Origin: Streptococcus orisasini
GTDB lineage: Bacteria; Bacillota; Bacilli; Lactobacillales; Streptococcaceae
Length of the DNA: 64,000 nt
NCBI RefSeq assembly: GCF_001431045.1
Contig: NZ_BCLE01000029.1
Span: 55,879 to 119,878 of the forward strand
Direction of reading: 5' to 3'
This document shows, one piece after another, positions 54,201-63,582 of the stretch. The position numbers and the translations under genes are program-made. The notes beneath the pieces are model-generated. The model worked only from the letters and a program-made list of their open reading frames with translations. It searched no databases and was not told where the DNA came from. Positions within the stretch are counted from its first letter, which is position 1, and each line of letters starts with the position of its first letter.

Positions 54201-55607
54201 TTACTTGATTAGCTCATAGATGGCTTCGGCATAAATGGCTGCTGCCTTGTAGAGGTCTTCTACTTCCACAAATTCATTGGCTTGGTGCATGGTATCCTCA
54301 GAATGCGGGAACATAGCTCCAAAAGCAACACCTCGTTTCAGCAAACGACCGAAAGTACCGCCGCCGATAACCCATTCCTTGCCCTTATCACCAGTGTGTT
54401 TCTCATAAACAGCCAAAAGCGTTGACACCAACGGATCATCCATCGGTACGTAATGAGGAGTGTGCTCGTGCTCAGACAGGGTGACTTCTTTGACACCGTT
54501 TAACTGTTCCAATTTCGCTTTGATGGTTTGCGAATCTGTTCCTTGAGGATAGCGGAAATTAAGTGCAATGGTGTTGTTCTCTGCTTCTGCATCAAAATCA
54601 AAGACACCGGCATTCATGGATAAAGCTCCCATCTGTTTATCAACAAAGGCAACACCTAGTTTTTCACCCGCATGGTCGTTCAGCAATATCTTACCTGCCA
54701 AATCAAGGTAGGCTTTGGCATCACCAGCAAAATCAAAACGAGATAAAAAGAGAGCCAAATAAGTAGCGCCATTGATACCAGCTTCCGGAGTAGAACCGTG
54801 AGCGGACTTCCCATGAATCGTCAAATGAAAACGACCTTCATCTTCAGTCAGACTGGCTTTAAGATTGTGAGATTCAGCAAAGGCATCCAAAGACAGCTGT
54901 AAATCTTCTAAGCTGAGATTGCCTGTAAAAACAGCTGTTGCTGACTCCGGTACCATATTCTCACGCAGGCCGCCCTTGAAGGATTCAAGAGTGAAAGAAC
55001 CGCCGTTTTTGTTGCCAAAATGCAGGTATTCGGTGATATTCCCCTTTTCACCATTGATGATAGGGAAATAGGCATCCGGTGAAAAACCGAAGTCAGGCTC
55101 GGGCACACCGACATGTTCAAAATAATAGTCCATATCCGCCCAGCCAGATTCCTCATCTGTACCAACAACAAAACGCACTCTTTTAGAAACCGGCAGACCC
55201 AAGTCCTTGATAATTTTCAAACCATAGTAACAAGCAATTGTCGGTCCCTTATCATCGCTGGCACCGCGGCCATAAAGCTTGCCATTAATGATTTCAGGCA
55301 GGTAAGGTGATGTTTTCCAGCCACTGCCAGCAGGGACAACATCCAAATGCGCAAAGATACCTAAAACCTCATCTCCCTGGCCATATTCAAAATGTCCAGC
55401 GTAGTTATTGACATTCTTCGTTTCGTAACCATCTCGTTCAGCCATTTTCAAAAAATGCTGCAGAGCCTGAGCAGGTCCAGGGCCAAAAGGGTGTTTGGCA
55501 TCAGCCTTACTGTCATCACGTTCCGAATTAATCTGCAAAATTCGAAAAAGATCTGCTAAAATGTCGCCGCGGCGTTTATCTACTTCCTTTTGAAAATCTA
55601 CAAACAT
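54201..55607 (-). CDS. pepV: Xaa-His dipeptidase PepV (M20 family)
   Basis: A 468-residue zinc dipeptidase. Metal and catalytic motifs: FAHLDVVPAG, GRGASDDKGPTIACYYGL, VGTDEESGW (general base Glu) and a C-terminal PHSEDTMHQANEF. Streptococcal and lactococcal PepV cleave a broad range of dipeptides for amino acid nutrition. SD AGGAG precedes the ATG. It lies 8 nt downstream of a nitroreductase gene in the same orientation. Confidence 0.93.
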   Translation of the reverse strand: MFVDFQKEVDKRRGDILADLFRILQINSERDDSKADAKHPFGPGPAQALQHFLKMAERDGYETKNVNNYAGHFEYGQGDEVLGIFAHLDVVPAGSGWKTSPYLPEIINGKLYGRGASDDKGPTIACYYGLKIIKDLGLPVSKRVRFVVGTDEESGWADMDYYFEHVGVPEPDFGFSPDAYFPIINGEKGNITEYLHFGNKNGGSFTLESFKGGLRENMVPESATAVFTGNLSLEDLQLSLDAFAESHNLKASLTEDEGRFHLTIHGKSAHGSTPEAGINGATYLALFLSRFDFAGDAKAYLDLAGKILLNDHAGEKLGVAFVDKQMGALSMNAGVFDFDAEAENNTIALNFRYPQGTDSQTIKAKLEQLNGVKEVTLSEHEHTPHYVPMDDPLVSTLLAVYEKHTGDKGKEWVIGGGTFGRLLKRGVAFGAMFPHSEDTMHQANEFVEVEDLYKAAAIYAEAIYELIK

Positions 55608-55615
55608 AACTGCTC

Positions 55616-56218
55616 CTATCGTATCTCAATAATCTCATCAACTGGCAGACGGTAGCTTGGCTCAAGCTCTTCATCTGTATAACCCACAGTAATCAAGAGT
55701 TCAGGACGAAAACGCTCATCAATATCCAATATCTCATTGGCTACTGTTTTATCAAAACCAAGGATTATATTGGAAGCAATACCTTGGTCAGTCAAGGCCA
55801 GCACCAAGTTCATAGCCACTAACCCAGCATTAAGGGCCAGATACTCACCCTTGGTCTTATCATCAAAAGAAGCAAAACGAGCTGGCAGGGTTTCCATATA
55901 GTAGGCAATCATATCATCGGGAAGATTTTTACTGCCAATTCTGGCAATCTTGCGGGCACGCTGCACCAGATCCGTATCTGTAAAAAGTGCAATCACATAC
56001 TGAGCCTGTTCCACCTGTACTTTATTGAGAGCAGGCAGACTTTGAGCCAGCTGCTCCTTTTTTTCTTTGACAATTACAAATTTCCAGGGCTGAATATTAT
56101 TGGCGCTGGGAGCCAGCTGAGCTATTTCAATCGCTGTGCGGATATCTTTTAAATCAACAGGCTTGTCATTAAATTTCTTGACCGCATGCCGCTTTTTATT
56201 TAACTCTAAAAATTTCAT
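55616..56218 (-). CDS. Nitroreductase family protein
   Basis: A 200-residue FMN-dependent oxidoreductase. The N-terminal KKRHAVKKFNDKPVD carries the FMN-phosphate-binding basic residues. APSANNIQPWKFVIV and GIASNIILGFD follow the family plan. Probably reduces nitro compounds, quinones or similar; the natural substrate is unknown. Co-oriented with pepV, 8 nt apart. Confidence 0.9.
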   Translation of the reverse strand: MKFLELNKKRHAVKKFNDKPVDLKDIRTAIEIAQLAPSANNIQPWKFVIVKEKKEQLAQSLPALNKVQVEQAQYVIALFTDTDLVQRARKIARIGSKNLPDDMIAYYMETLPARFASFDDKTKGEYLALNAGLVAMNLVLALTDQGIASNIILGFDKTVANEILDIDERFRPELLITVGYTDEELEPSYRLPVDEIIEIR

Positions 56219-56336
56219 AAATGAACGATCCTTCTAATATGTTATAGTTACTTTTTTATTTTACCATTTTTTGAAACTGTTTACAGCTTTTTCAGCATCT
56301 TCTTAAAAATAAATAAGAAAACGTCAGACATTAAAA

Positions 56337-56642
56337 CAGCAGATTGAAAATCTGCTGCCAGACTGTAGACAATTCTCCATTTGCCTACCTTGATCAGCAA
56401 AGAAGTCTGCAGACTACCATATAAATTCCACGAACGCAAACGAGTTTAAAGGATACTTCCGCCGTGATGAAAGTGTCAGAAATGGTGAATTTAAGCCAAT
56501 TCTGACACTCGGAAACTTTGAGACCGTGGCTCAAAGTTTAGGCATGGAATTCCCTAGGAAGTCGCTGCCGTCCGACATCACCTAAGGAAGTATCAAAAAA
56601 GGACTTTTTCTTCAAGCTAACAGCAGATTGAAAATCTGCTGC
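56337..56642. repeat. Structured intergenic repeat element, copy 2
   Basis: A 306-bp unit bracketed by identical 21-bp direct repeats, CAGCAGATT-GAA-AATCTGCTG (56337-56357 and 56621-56641), each a perfect hairpin. Core 56452-56594 has ends GATACTTCC/GGAAGTATC and hairpins AGTGTCAGAA/TTCTGACACT (56472-56509) and AACTTTGAG/CTCAAAGTT (56514-56538). Then TAGGCATG...ACCTAAGG follows. Compared with copy 1, at least five stem base pairs differ by changes on both sides. No ORF. Fills most of the 430-bp gap between the nitroreductase and the immunity-like gene. Confidence 0.8.
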
Positions 56643-56648
56643 TTGTAT

Positions 56649-56975
56649 TTATAACCAAGTTCCCGAGGCTGCAATAATCCCTTTGGCAATTTCATTGTTT
56701 CTCAATTCTGATGCCTCTAAACCGTTAAGCGAACCATAAAAAGCTTTAACAGGTTCTGATAAGCCTTTTTTTCTCTGCAAATACTTCAATGACAAGCGCT
56801 CTAAATCTCTGCAGAGGCGATAAGACTGTCTTGAAAAATCACGCCCGGCCTCCACTTCCTGCTTATAGTCCAACAGCAGCTCACGTTCTTCTGGATAAAT
56901 ATCCGGATTGAGCAAAAGATTGTAGTAGTCTGTCATGACTTGATTTTCCATTTGCTGTCTATCTTTTTTAGTCAT
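56649..56975 (-). CDS. Probable bacteriocin immunity protein (EntA_Immun type)
   Basis: A 108-residue, helical, charged protein. The pattern PEERELLLDYKQEVEAGRDF...LCRDLERLSLKYLQ...LSEPVKAFYGSL fits the four-helix enterocin A immunity family. These confer self-protection against pediocin-like class II bacteriocins. No bacteriocin gene or transporter adjoins it, so it is an orphan immunity gene, a common state in streptococci. The family call is by pattern only. Confidence 0.6.
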   Translation of the reverse strand: MTKKDRQQMENQVMTDYYNLLLNPDIYPEERELLLDYKQEVEAGRDFSRQSYRLCRDLERLSLKYLQRKKGLSEPVKAFYGSLNGLEASELRNNEIAKGIIAASGTWL

Positions 56976-57063
56976 CAGTTTTACCTCACTTTACAACATT
57001 CAGCCAGTTCCTAGCCTATATAATCTCGCCAATTTAACTGTTGTATTCGTCAAATTGGATTTT

Positions 57064-57768
57064 TTAACTTGCATGAGCACCATTTAAAGAGGTGATTTGG
57101 CGGCCTTGATCATCAAAATTTTCTGGATCCAGCCATTTGTCAAACTTAGTTTTCATGGCTTGGTATTCTTCTTCCAGCATGGAATACCAGTTAGTATCGC
57201 GGCTGCGGTTTTTATAAACCACTGCCCGCCGAAAGGTTCCTTCAAAGGTGAATCCTAAACGCTTGGCAGCCTGATTAGAAGGCGCATTTAGGCTGTCACA
57301 CTTCCATTCGTAGCGGCGATAATGCAATTCTTCAAAAACATATTTCATGACCAGATATTGGGCCTCAGTCGCTATTCGTGAGTGCTTTAACTCCGGACCG
57401 TAAAGAACCCAGCCCATTTCAATCACACGATTTTTAGAATCTATTCGCATGAGAGAAAACGTACCTATTATCTTGTGACTCTCCTTATCTATAATAGCTA
57501 AATAATAAGGATCCTTGGAATCAGCCATCCCTTCAAAATAATCCCTAAAATCTTCTTTATTTTCAAAATGATCAATTGGCAGATAGGTCCACTGTTCGTT
57601 AGGGCTGTCAGGACCATAAAAAGTATAAGCATCCTCAAAATGTCTATCCGCATTCAGAGGTTCAACGATGGTATAATTTCCTGTAAGCTGCTTGATAGCC
57701 GGCAATTGACCAGGTCTAAAATCAAGAACTGATTCTCCAATTGGCTGATCAAAGATATTTGTTGGCAT
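57064..57768 (-). CDS. GNAT acetyltransferase, RimJ/RimL type
   Basis: A 234-residue N-acetyltransferase. The acetyl-CoA region IGTFSLMRID...IEMGWVLYGPELKHSRIATEAQYLV corresponds to GNAT motif A. SNQAAKRLGFTFEGTFRRAVVYKNRSRDTNWYS is the RimJ/L-type ending. The substrate (protein N-terminus or small molecule) is unknown. SD GGAGA precedes the ATG. A GCCCTTAAGGGC palindrome lies about 20 nt upstream. Confidence 0.88.
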   Translation of the reverse strand: MPTNIFDQPIGESVLDFRPGQLPAIKQLTGNYTIVEPLNADRHFEDAYTFYGPDSPNEQWTYLPIDHFENKEDFRDYFEGMADSKDPYYLAIIDKESHKIIGTFSLMRIDSKNRVIEMGWVLYGPELKHSRIATEAQYLVMKYVFEELHYRRYEWKCDSLNAPSNQAAKRLGFTFEGTFRRAVVYKNRSRDTNWYSMLEEEYQAMKTKFDKWLDPENFDDQGRQITSLNGAHAS

Positions 57769-57852
57769 AATGGTCTCCTTATTTGCCCTTAAGGGCTTTG
57801 TTTCTTCTCTTCTACATTAAATTTACGTAGTCGCATTTTAGCAAGTTCTGCC

Positions 57853-59631
57853 TTACGCTTTTTCTTGCAGCTTCTCCTGCACATTTTCTGCGACTTTCTG
57901 CGGAATTCCTAGGGCTGTCAGCTCATCCAAACTAGCCGCTTTAATCTTGGTCAAACTCTTGAAATGTTTTAGCAATAATTGCTTGCGCTTAGGCCCAAGA
58001 CCTGCAATGCCATCCAGTTTAGAACTAAAGCTGTTCTTGCTGCGAACCTGTCTGTGAAAGGTGATGGCAAAACGGTGCACCTCGTCTTGAATGCGATGCA
58101 AGAGAAAAAATTCTTCGGAATTTCTGGGCAGCGGCACCACTTCCAGCGGATCACCAAAGAGCAGCTCTTGGGTTTGGTGCTTGTCATTTTTTTGCAGACC
58201 TGCGATAGGAATCGTTAAATTAATTTCTTTTCTGACAACTTCCTTGGCGATATTGACCTGACCTGGTCCGCCATCAATGATAATCAGGTCCGGAACTCTG
58301 AGACCATCACGCTTGACACGGCTGTATCTGCGGCGGATGACTTCTCGCATAGAGGCATAATCATCCGGACCAGTAACGGTTTTGATTTTATATTTACGGT
58401 ATTCCTTTTTATTGGGCTTGCCATTTTCAAAGACGACCATGGCCGCAACTGGGCTGGTTCCTTGGATATTGGAATTATCAAAAGCTTCGATTCTTACAGG
58501 CTTTTCAATTCCCAACAGCTCCCCTAAATTATCAATAGCTCCCTGCGTTTTTTTCAAGTCTTTTTCTAGCAGGTCAAATTTTTGCTGCAGGCTGACCTGC
58601 GCATTTTTTATTGCCAAATTGACCAGCTGCTTCTTCTCACCGCGCTGAGGTTTGATGACCTTAGTATCCACCAAGGCTTTGACGAACTCTTCGTCAATAT
58701 TTTTGGGGATAAAGATTTCCTTAGGAATAATATGGCGCCTGTCCCGATAAAACTGACCCAAGTAGGTCAAAAAATCTTCTTCAGGCTCATTGTAATAAGG
58801 AAACATGTTGACATCACGCTGGATGAGCTTGCCTTGGCGGACAAAAAAGACCTGCACGCACATCCAGCCCTTATCGACATAATAGCCAAAAATATCTCGG
58901 TCAATCAAATCCTGCGCCATCACCCGCTGCTTGGTTCTGAGAACACCAATCGCACTGATTAAATCCCGATACTCTGCGGCCCGCTCAAACTCCATGTTTT
59001 CAGCCATGGTCTGCATTTTTTCCTTGAGCCCATTAACAATCTTATTGTCATAGCCATTTAAAAAATTACTGACATCTTCTATCATCTTATCGTAATAGGC
59101 CTGGTCAGTATGGCAGACGGTGTGAGCAGAACACTGGCCAATGTGATAGTAAAAGCAAACTTTTTCTGGCGGATTGGTACATTTCTTAAAAGGGAAAATC
59201 CTGTCCAGCAGCCTTTTAATTTCATTGGCAGCGCCGACATCAGGATAAGGACCAAAGTAATGTCCCTTGTCTTTTTTGACCTGACGCGTAATCAACAGGC
59301 GAGGGTATCTCTCATTGGTAATCTTAATAAAAGGGTAAGACTTGTCATCTTTGAGCCTGATATTGTATTTGGGATGATTTTCCTGAATGAGATTGATTTC
59401 TAAAAGAAGGGCCTCAATATTGGAACCCGTCACAATGTATTCAAAGTCCTCGATTTCTGACACCAGCATCTCTGTCTTAGTGTCGTGGCTTCCATGAAAA
59501 TAGCTACGCACACGATTCTTTAAATTTTTGGCCTTGCCAACATAAATAATAGTCCCTTTTTTATCCTTGTGAATATAGCAGCCGGGGCTGTCCGGCAGCA
59601 ATTCTAGCTTATGTTTTATCAGTTCATTCAT
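57853..59631 (-). CDS. uvrC: Excinuclease ABC subunit C
   Basis: A 592-residue nucleotide excision repair nuclease making both incisions. The N-terminal GIY-YIG domain has [29 protein letters not shown] (residues 17-45). A UVR motif [11 protein letters not shown] is near 210 and an RNase H-like domain with ARG-type [10 protein letters not shown] follows. A C-terminal (HhH)2 ends the protein. Start follows TGCTATAAT by 7 nt and has no SD, so the mRNA is probably leaderless. Confidence 0.95.
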   Translation of the reverse strand: MNELIKHKLELLPDSPGCYIHKDKKGTIIYVGKAKNLKNRVRSYFHGSHDTKTEMLVSEIEDFEYIVTGSNIEALLLEINLIQENHPKYNIRLKDDKSYPFIKITNERYPRLLITRQVKKDKGHYFGPYPDVGAANEIKRLLDRIFPFKKCTNPPEKVCFYYHIGQCSAHTVCHTDQAYYDKMIEDVSNFLNGYDNKIVNGLKEKMQTMAENMEFERAAEYRDLISAIGVLRTKQRVMAQDLIDRDIFGYYVDKGWMCVQVFFVRQGKLIQRDVNMFPYYNEPEEDFLTYLGQFYRDRRHIIPKEIFIPKNIDEEFVKALVDTKVIKPQRGEKKQLVNLAIKNAQVSLQQKFDLLEKDLKKTQGAIDNLGELLGIEKPVRIEAFDNSNIQGTSPVAAMVVFENGKPNKKEYRKYKIKTVTGPDDYASMREVIRRRYSRVKRDGLRVPDLIIIDGGPGQVNIAKEVVRKEINLTIPIAGLQKNDKHQTQELLFGDPLEVVPLPRNSEEFFLLHRIQDEVHRFAITFHRQVRSKNSFSSKLDGIAGLGPKRKQLLLKHFKSLTKIKAASLDELTALGIPQKVAENVQEKLQEKA

Positions 59632-59638
59632 AACTTTT

Positions 59639-59647
59639 ATTATAGCA
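59639..59647 (-). promoter_or_regulatory. Extended -10 promoter of leaderless uvrC
   Basis: TGC-TATAAT on the minus strand (hexamer 59639-59644), 7 nt before the uvrC ATG at 59631. No SD. Confidence 0.55.
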
Positions 59648-59923
59648 GAAATAAGCCAATTTTTCTGACTTTACTTTCGGTCAGTTTTACTTTTATCCCT
59701 ATCTGTTTTTTGATAAACTAAGGACGTATTAAAAAAAGAAGAAGCCATGGCCAAAACTCAAATCAGCAAAGCCATCTTCTTTCATTGATGCCCTTGAAAA
59801 AATGCCTGAATTTCTAAAAGAATCCTTAGCAATCTATGCCTTCAAAAACTTTTGTTAAGCATCTCAACTGCATTTGAGGCGCCATTTCACTTCAATCACA
59901 TTGATTTACTAGAAAGGAATCCT

Positions 59924-61081
59924 ATGTCCACACCTATCCGCGCCAAGCGTGTATCTAACTACGAACTATTCTTTGACTTAGCTGTTGTCCTAGCTATTGG
60001 CAAGCTGACCTCTGCCTTTCACATTGAGCATATCGGCTGGTTAGAAGTTTGGAGTTTTATCCTCGGTAATATCATCCTGCTTAGTGTCTGGATGAATGAA
60101 GTATTTTACTACAACAAATACGGTGACTCCCGACGAGCAGATATCTACACGGTCGTTACCCTCATGTTTGTTCTGGGAAACATGGCTCTCAATTTCAATT
60201 TTGACTCTTCTCTTTTATCCCAGCGAGCTGCCAATGATTTTCGCTTTAACCTCTTACTCATTATCGCCTACGCCATCATTGGTTTGCAATATTTTCTTAA
60301 AGGAAGGAAATTAGGTTTTTCAAAAGATATCAAAACAGCTATCGCTCATAATCTGATTTCTGCAGCAGCAATCTTTCCTTTAATAATCCCCTTTGTTCAC
60401 AATCATTTTGAACTTGGGCTTCTTTACCTGATACCGCTCATTCTCCCCTTCTTCTTGGGACGGCATTTAGACACCGAGCGGGATAACTTCCCCCACTTTT
60501 TAGAGAGGGCACAATTGGTTACCATTCTGACTTTTGGTGAAACGGTTATTGCCATTATCAGCACTTATCCTCTGGCAGAAAATCTCTATCAGGGTGCCCT
60601 CCTCTTTTTTGGTATGGCCATGCTCTTTATGTTTTACATGACACAAACCTTCCTAGCTATCAATCATCACACGCGCAAAAACGCCAGCCTTCTCTTTTAT
60701 GTACACATCTTGATTTTTATTGGTATCAACTTTTTTACAGTTGGCCTAGAGTTTTTAGCAGACCATCAGCACGCGCCGATTGGCTTTAAGCTCTTCGTTA
60801 CAGGTGTATTGATGGTATATCTAGGAACCCTTCTGACCACTTATTATAACCAGAAACTCTATCAATTTACAGTGCGTGAATATTTAGCATTTACCAGTTT
60901 ATTAGCAGCCATTCTGAGTGCTTTTGTAATAGCAGGACCTCATGTCTTACCCCTTTCTATTATCCTAATCATAGGTGGATGGTGCCTCAGCCGTTACTAT
61001 ATGTTCATCCGCAAACGCTTCAGAGAGCAAAACAATGTTCCACATCCCGATCCAACCAAGAATCTGAGAGATTTTTCATAA
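59924..61081 (+). CDS. Low temperature requirement A (LtrA) family membrane protein
   Basis: A 385-residue membrane protein with about 10-11 TM segments. The family-defining N-terminus RVSNYELFFDLAVVLAIGKLTSAF and the later ERAQLVTILTFGETVIAI block are clear. Function in bacteria is poorly known. Start is placed at MSTPIR (59924), with AAAGGA 6 nt upstream; the upstream in-frame ATG at 59852 adds an unconserved segment. Ends at a strong terminator. Confidence 0.85.
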   Translation: MSTPIRAKRVSNYELFFDLAVVLAIGKLTSAFHIEHIGWLEVWSFILGNIILLSVWMNEVFYYNKYGDSRRADIYTVVTLMFVLGNMALNFNFDSSLLSQRAANDFRFNLLLIIAYAIIGLQYFLKGRKLGFSKDIKTAIAHNLISAAAIFPLIIPFVHNHFELGLLYLIPLILPFFLGRHLDTERDNFPHFLERAQLVTILTFGETVIAIISTYPLAENLYQGALLFFGMAMLFMFYMTQTFLAINHHTRKNASLLFYVHILIFIGINFFTVGLEFLADHQHAPIGFKLFVTGVLMVYLGTLLTTYYNQKLYQFTVREYLAFTSLLAAILSAFVIAGPHVLPLSIILIIGGWCLSRYYMFIRKRFREQNNVPHPDPTKNLRDFS

Positions 61082-61094
61082 CACAATGATAAAC

Positions 61095-61127
61095 AAAACC
61101 TGAATCCAGCACCAGATTCAGGTTTTT
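61095..61127. terminator. Bidirectional terminator between ltrA-like and HAD genes
   Basis: AAAACCTGAATC/GATTCAGGTTTT 12-bp stem with an 8-nt loop and T run. It overlaps the last codons of the HAD gene. Confidence 0.8.
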
Positions 61128-61813
61128 CTTTTCAATAAAGCAAGCAAGTGCTTATAATCACTGACTTCATAAGTTGGTTTGATGCTTGTTTCGTTGACCT
61201 TGAGACTAGGATTGTACCAAACAGTGTCAATGCCAGCATTATACCCGCCCTGAATATCAGCCAAAAGACTGTCACCAATCATCAAAGCTCTGCTATGGTC
61301 AAAATGGCTGATATCGTCAGCAATATAATCATAGAAAGCCTTATCAGGTTTTTGAAAACCAATTCTATCCGAGATGAAAACCTGCTCAAAATAAGGGGCT
61401 ATACTGGAATTGGCCATACGACCAGTCTGAATTTTGGTAATACCATTAGTCGCCCCAAAAATATGATAACCATCAGCAGCTAAACTTGCCAGTAGCGTCT
61501 CAGCCCCAGTCAAGGCTTGTCCTTGCTGACTAAGAAAATCCTGATAACGACGGGCAAATACCTGACCATCCACTTCCTGACCAAAATGAGCAAAAAGACG
61601 GGTAAAACGTGTGTTGATCAGTTCTTTTTTACTGATCTTCTTCAAGGTCAAATCCTGCCAAAGCTGCTGATTCATAGGAACATAAAAATCCTTATAGGCT
61701 TGAACGTCAGGTACACGTGCTTCTTCCAAAAGTGCTGTTAAAGCCACATCTTCTGCCGCATCAAAATCTAAAAGTGTATGATCAAGATCAAAAAGTAGAA
61801 ATTTGTAACGCAT
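61118..61813 (-). CDS. HAD hydrolase, YjjG/YfnB type (noncanonical nucleotidase)
   Basis: A 231-residue HAD phosphatase. Motif I LFDLDHTLLDF is at 7-17, motif II in FGATNG, motif III/IV in FQKPDKAFYDYI and MIGDSLLADIQGG. The length and cap domain match YjjG-like nucleotidases that dephosphorylate noncanonical or pyrimidine nucleoside monophosphates. A GGCTTGC/GCAAGCC hairpin sits at 61845-61883 in its leader. SD AAAGGA precedes the ATG. Confidence 0.88.
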   Translation of the reverse strand: MRYKFLLFDLDHTLLDFDAAEDVALTALLEEARVPDVQAYKDFYVPMNQQLWQDLTLKKISKKELINTRFTRLFAHFGQEVDGQVFARRYQDFLSQQGQALTGAETLLASLAADGYHIFGATNGITKIQTGRMANSSIAPYFEQVFISDRIGFQKPDKAFYDYIADDISHFDHSRALMIGDSLLADIQGGYNAGIDTVWYNPSLKVNETSIKPTYEVSDYKHLLALLKRKT

Positions 61814-62030
61814 GGATGGGAATCCTTTCTAAAATGATTGTTTTGGCTTGCTCTTATCACCGTATACCGGAAGTGGGCAAGCCAGCAAACACTAGTCTAG
61901 TTCACGCGCCTTACTCCCATCTTTCTCATCAAACTTATTAATGAACACGGAAAAATGGGATAGGTATAAAGGCTGATTGTTTCCTTATTTACATCTAAGG
62001 TCATAGGCTATCTATCAGAACAACATTTCC

Positions 62031-62480
62031 TTATTTTGGGAATAGCAAATCCCGGCTGTAAAAGACCAGCCGTTCAATTTCTTTAAAGCCATTTTTCTTA
62101 TAAAACTCTTCGGCAGGCATGCCACGGTCTGTTAGGAGGGCAAAATTATCAACATTTCGACCTTCAAGGGCTTGGGCTAAGCGTTCTAAAAGGGCTGTGC
62201 CAATTCCTTGATTGCGCCAAGCTTTTTTGACACCCATTTCATGGATATAAAATTCCTTGCCGCTCCACCAGGCTCTAGTGACACCATAAATAAAACCTAT
62301 AATTTCGCCATTTTCAACAGCCAAAATTCCTAAAAAGTTAGGAGTCTTGTAAAAATCTGAAATGTATTGTTTGGCACCTTCAAAAGTCCATTCGTCATAC
62401 CAAGGCTCATCATTAAAAATATCAATAAAGGCTGCTGTACAGGCGAGCAAATCTGTCTCTCTTATCCGTTTGAATTCCAT
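62031..62480 (-). CDS. GNAT family N-acetyltransferase
   Basis: A 149-residue single-domain GNAT. VENGEIIGFIYGVTR, then EMGVKKAWRNQGIGTALLERL (acetyl-CoA pyrophosphate loop QGIGTA) and EFYKKNGFKEIERLVFY. Substrate unknown. SD AAGGAG 8 nt before ATG. An extended -10 TGG-TATAAT lies at 62538-62543. Confidence 0.88.
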   Translation of the reverse strand: MEFKRIRETDLLACTAAFIDIFNDEPWYDEWTFEGAKQYISDFYKTPNFLGILAVENGEIIGFIYGVTRAWWSGKEFYIHEMGVKKAWRNQGIGTALLERLAQALEGRNVDNFALLTDRGMPAEEFYKKNGFKEIERLVFYSRDLLFPK

Positions 62481-62537
62481 TTTGCTCGCTCCTTTTCTTC
62501 TAAAAATAGTAACTTTTCTCTTTATTTATCTTTCCCA

Positions 62538-62543
62538 ATTATA
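62538..62543 (-). promoter_or_regulatory. Extended -10 of the GNAT gene
   Basis: TATAAT preceded by TGG on the minus strand, about 58 nt upstream of the ATG. No good -35. Confidence 0.5.
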
Positions 62544-62597
62544 CCATAAGCAAAAAACAAGCAGTCATTTGAACAGCTACAGACCGTACTTATTCTT

Positions 62598-62760
62598 AAA
62601 AAATCCCACTAAAATTTAGTGAGATCCTTATTGTCAAACTTACTATCTTTCGTCTTTGCCATTCGCTAAAGGCATTATGATACTCTTGCGCTAGCTTACC
62701 TGTCTCTCCAGTAATCATCCAGATCTTTGGCGGACAAATTGCCCTAGAAGATGGACCTAG
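62598..62760 (-). other. Stranded terminator and possible gene remnant
   Basis: CACTAAA/TTTAGTG hairpin (62607-62621) followed on the minus strand by a T run looks like a terminator, yet no gene precedes it on that strand. Just upstream, one minus frame reads KIWMITGETGKLAQEYHNAF and on without start or SD. This may be the 3' tail of a lost gene. It occupies most of the ~320-bp gap between the GNAT and DUF554 genes. Confidence 0.3.
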
Positions 62761-62764
62761 CTTT

Positions 62765-62773
62765 TGCTATAAT
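62765..62773 (+). promoter_or_regulatory. Extended -10 promoter of the DUF554 gene
   Basis: TGC-TATAAT, 26 nt before the ATG at 62800. In contrast to the leaderless genes, an SD (AAGGAGGGG) lies between. Confidence 0.6.
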
Positions 62774-62799
62774 ATTAAGGAATGTTAAGGAGGGGTAAC

Positions 62800-63513
62800 A
62801 TGGTTGGTTTAGGCACACTTATCAATACAGGCGCTATCATCGCAGGCGGTCTGCTTGGCACTTTCTTTGGACACAAGCTCAAAGAATCCTATCAGGACGG
62901 CCTTATGATGGCATCTGGCATTTCTGTGCTTTTCATAGGAATAGCTGGTGCTATGCAAGGCATGCTAGCGATTAGTCACAAGGGGCTCGAAAGTGGACAG
63001 AGTATTTTCATCGTGGCTTGTCTGACTTTGGGGACCTTGGTCGGAGAAATAATCAACATTGAAAGTCTCTTTGAACACTTTGGCGACTGGCTCAAACACA
63101 AAACAGGCAATGCCAAAGACAGTCGTTTTATCAATGCCTTTGTTACGGCTTCACTGACAGTCTGCATTGGAGCCATGGCTGTTGTCGGTGCCATCAATGA
63201 TGGTATTCTGGGAGATTATTCAGTGCTTGCGACCAAGAGTATCTTGGACTTTATTATCATTCTGGTTATGAGCAGTACTCTGGGAAAAGGAGCTGCGTTT
63301 TCGGCCATACCCGTCTTTTTTGTCGAAGGGAGCATCACCCTCTTTGCCAAAATCCTCCAGCCCCTCATGACTCAGGCAGCCCTGGCCAACATTTCTCTTA
63401 TTGGCTCTATCTTGATCTTCTGTGTTGGCCTTAACTTGGTCTGGGGCAAAAAAGTCCGCGTTGCCAACATGCTGCCGGCCTTAATCGTTGCTGTCCTTTT
63501 AGCCTACATTTAA
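62800..63513 (+). CDS. DUF554 (YqgA-like) membrane protein
   Basis: A 237-residue membrane protein with about seven TM segments and Gly-rich helices: GTLINTGAIIAGGLLGTFFG at the start, GISVLFIGIAGAM and SLTVCIGAMAVVGAINDG. This is the DUF554 family, widespread, thought to be a transporter, function unproven. Start placed at MVGLGT (62800), with SD AAGGAGGGG; the upstream ATG at 62782 overlaps the SD. Confidence 0.9.
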   Translation: MVGLGTLINTGAIIAGGLLGTFFGHKLKESYQDGLMMASGISVLFIGIAGAMQGMLAISHKGLESGQSIFIVACLTLGTLVGEIINIESLFEHFGDWLKHKTGNAKDSRFINAFVTASLTVCIGAMAVVGAINDGILGDYSVLATKSILDFIIILVMSSTLGKGAAFSAIPVFFVEGSITLFAKILQPLMTQAALANISLIGSILIFCVGLNLVWGKKVRVANMLPALIVAVLLAYI

Positions 63514-63582
63514 AAAGGCGTTTTGAGACTTTGTATACCAGAACAATTAATGATTAAAGTGCTAAAATTCAAGACTTGAAAG

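Noticed and set aside
59747..59856. Short ORF or remnant (MAKTQISKAIFF) upstream of the LtrA gene
   Set aside because: Stops after a dozen codons; the continuation in another frame is too short to identify. Could be a remnant but unsupported.
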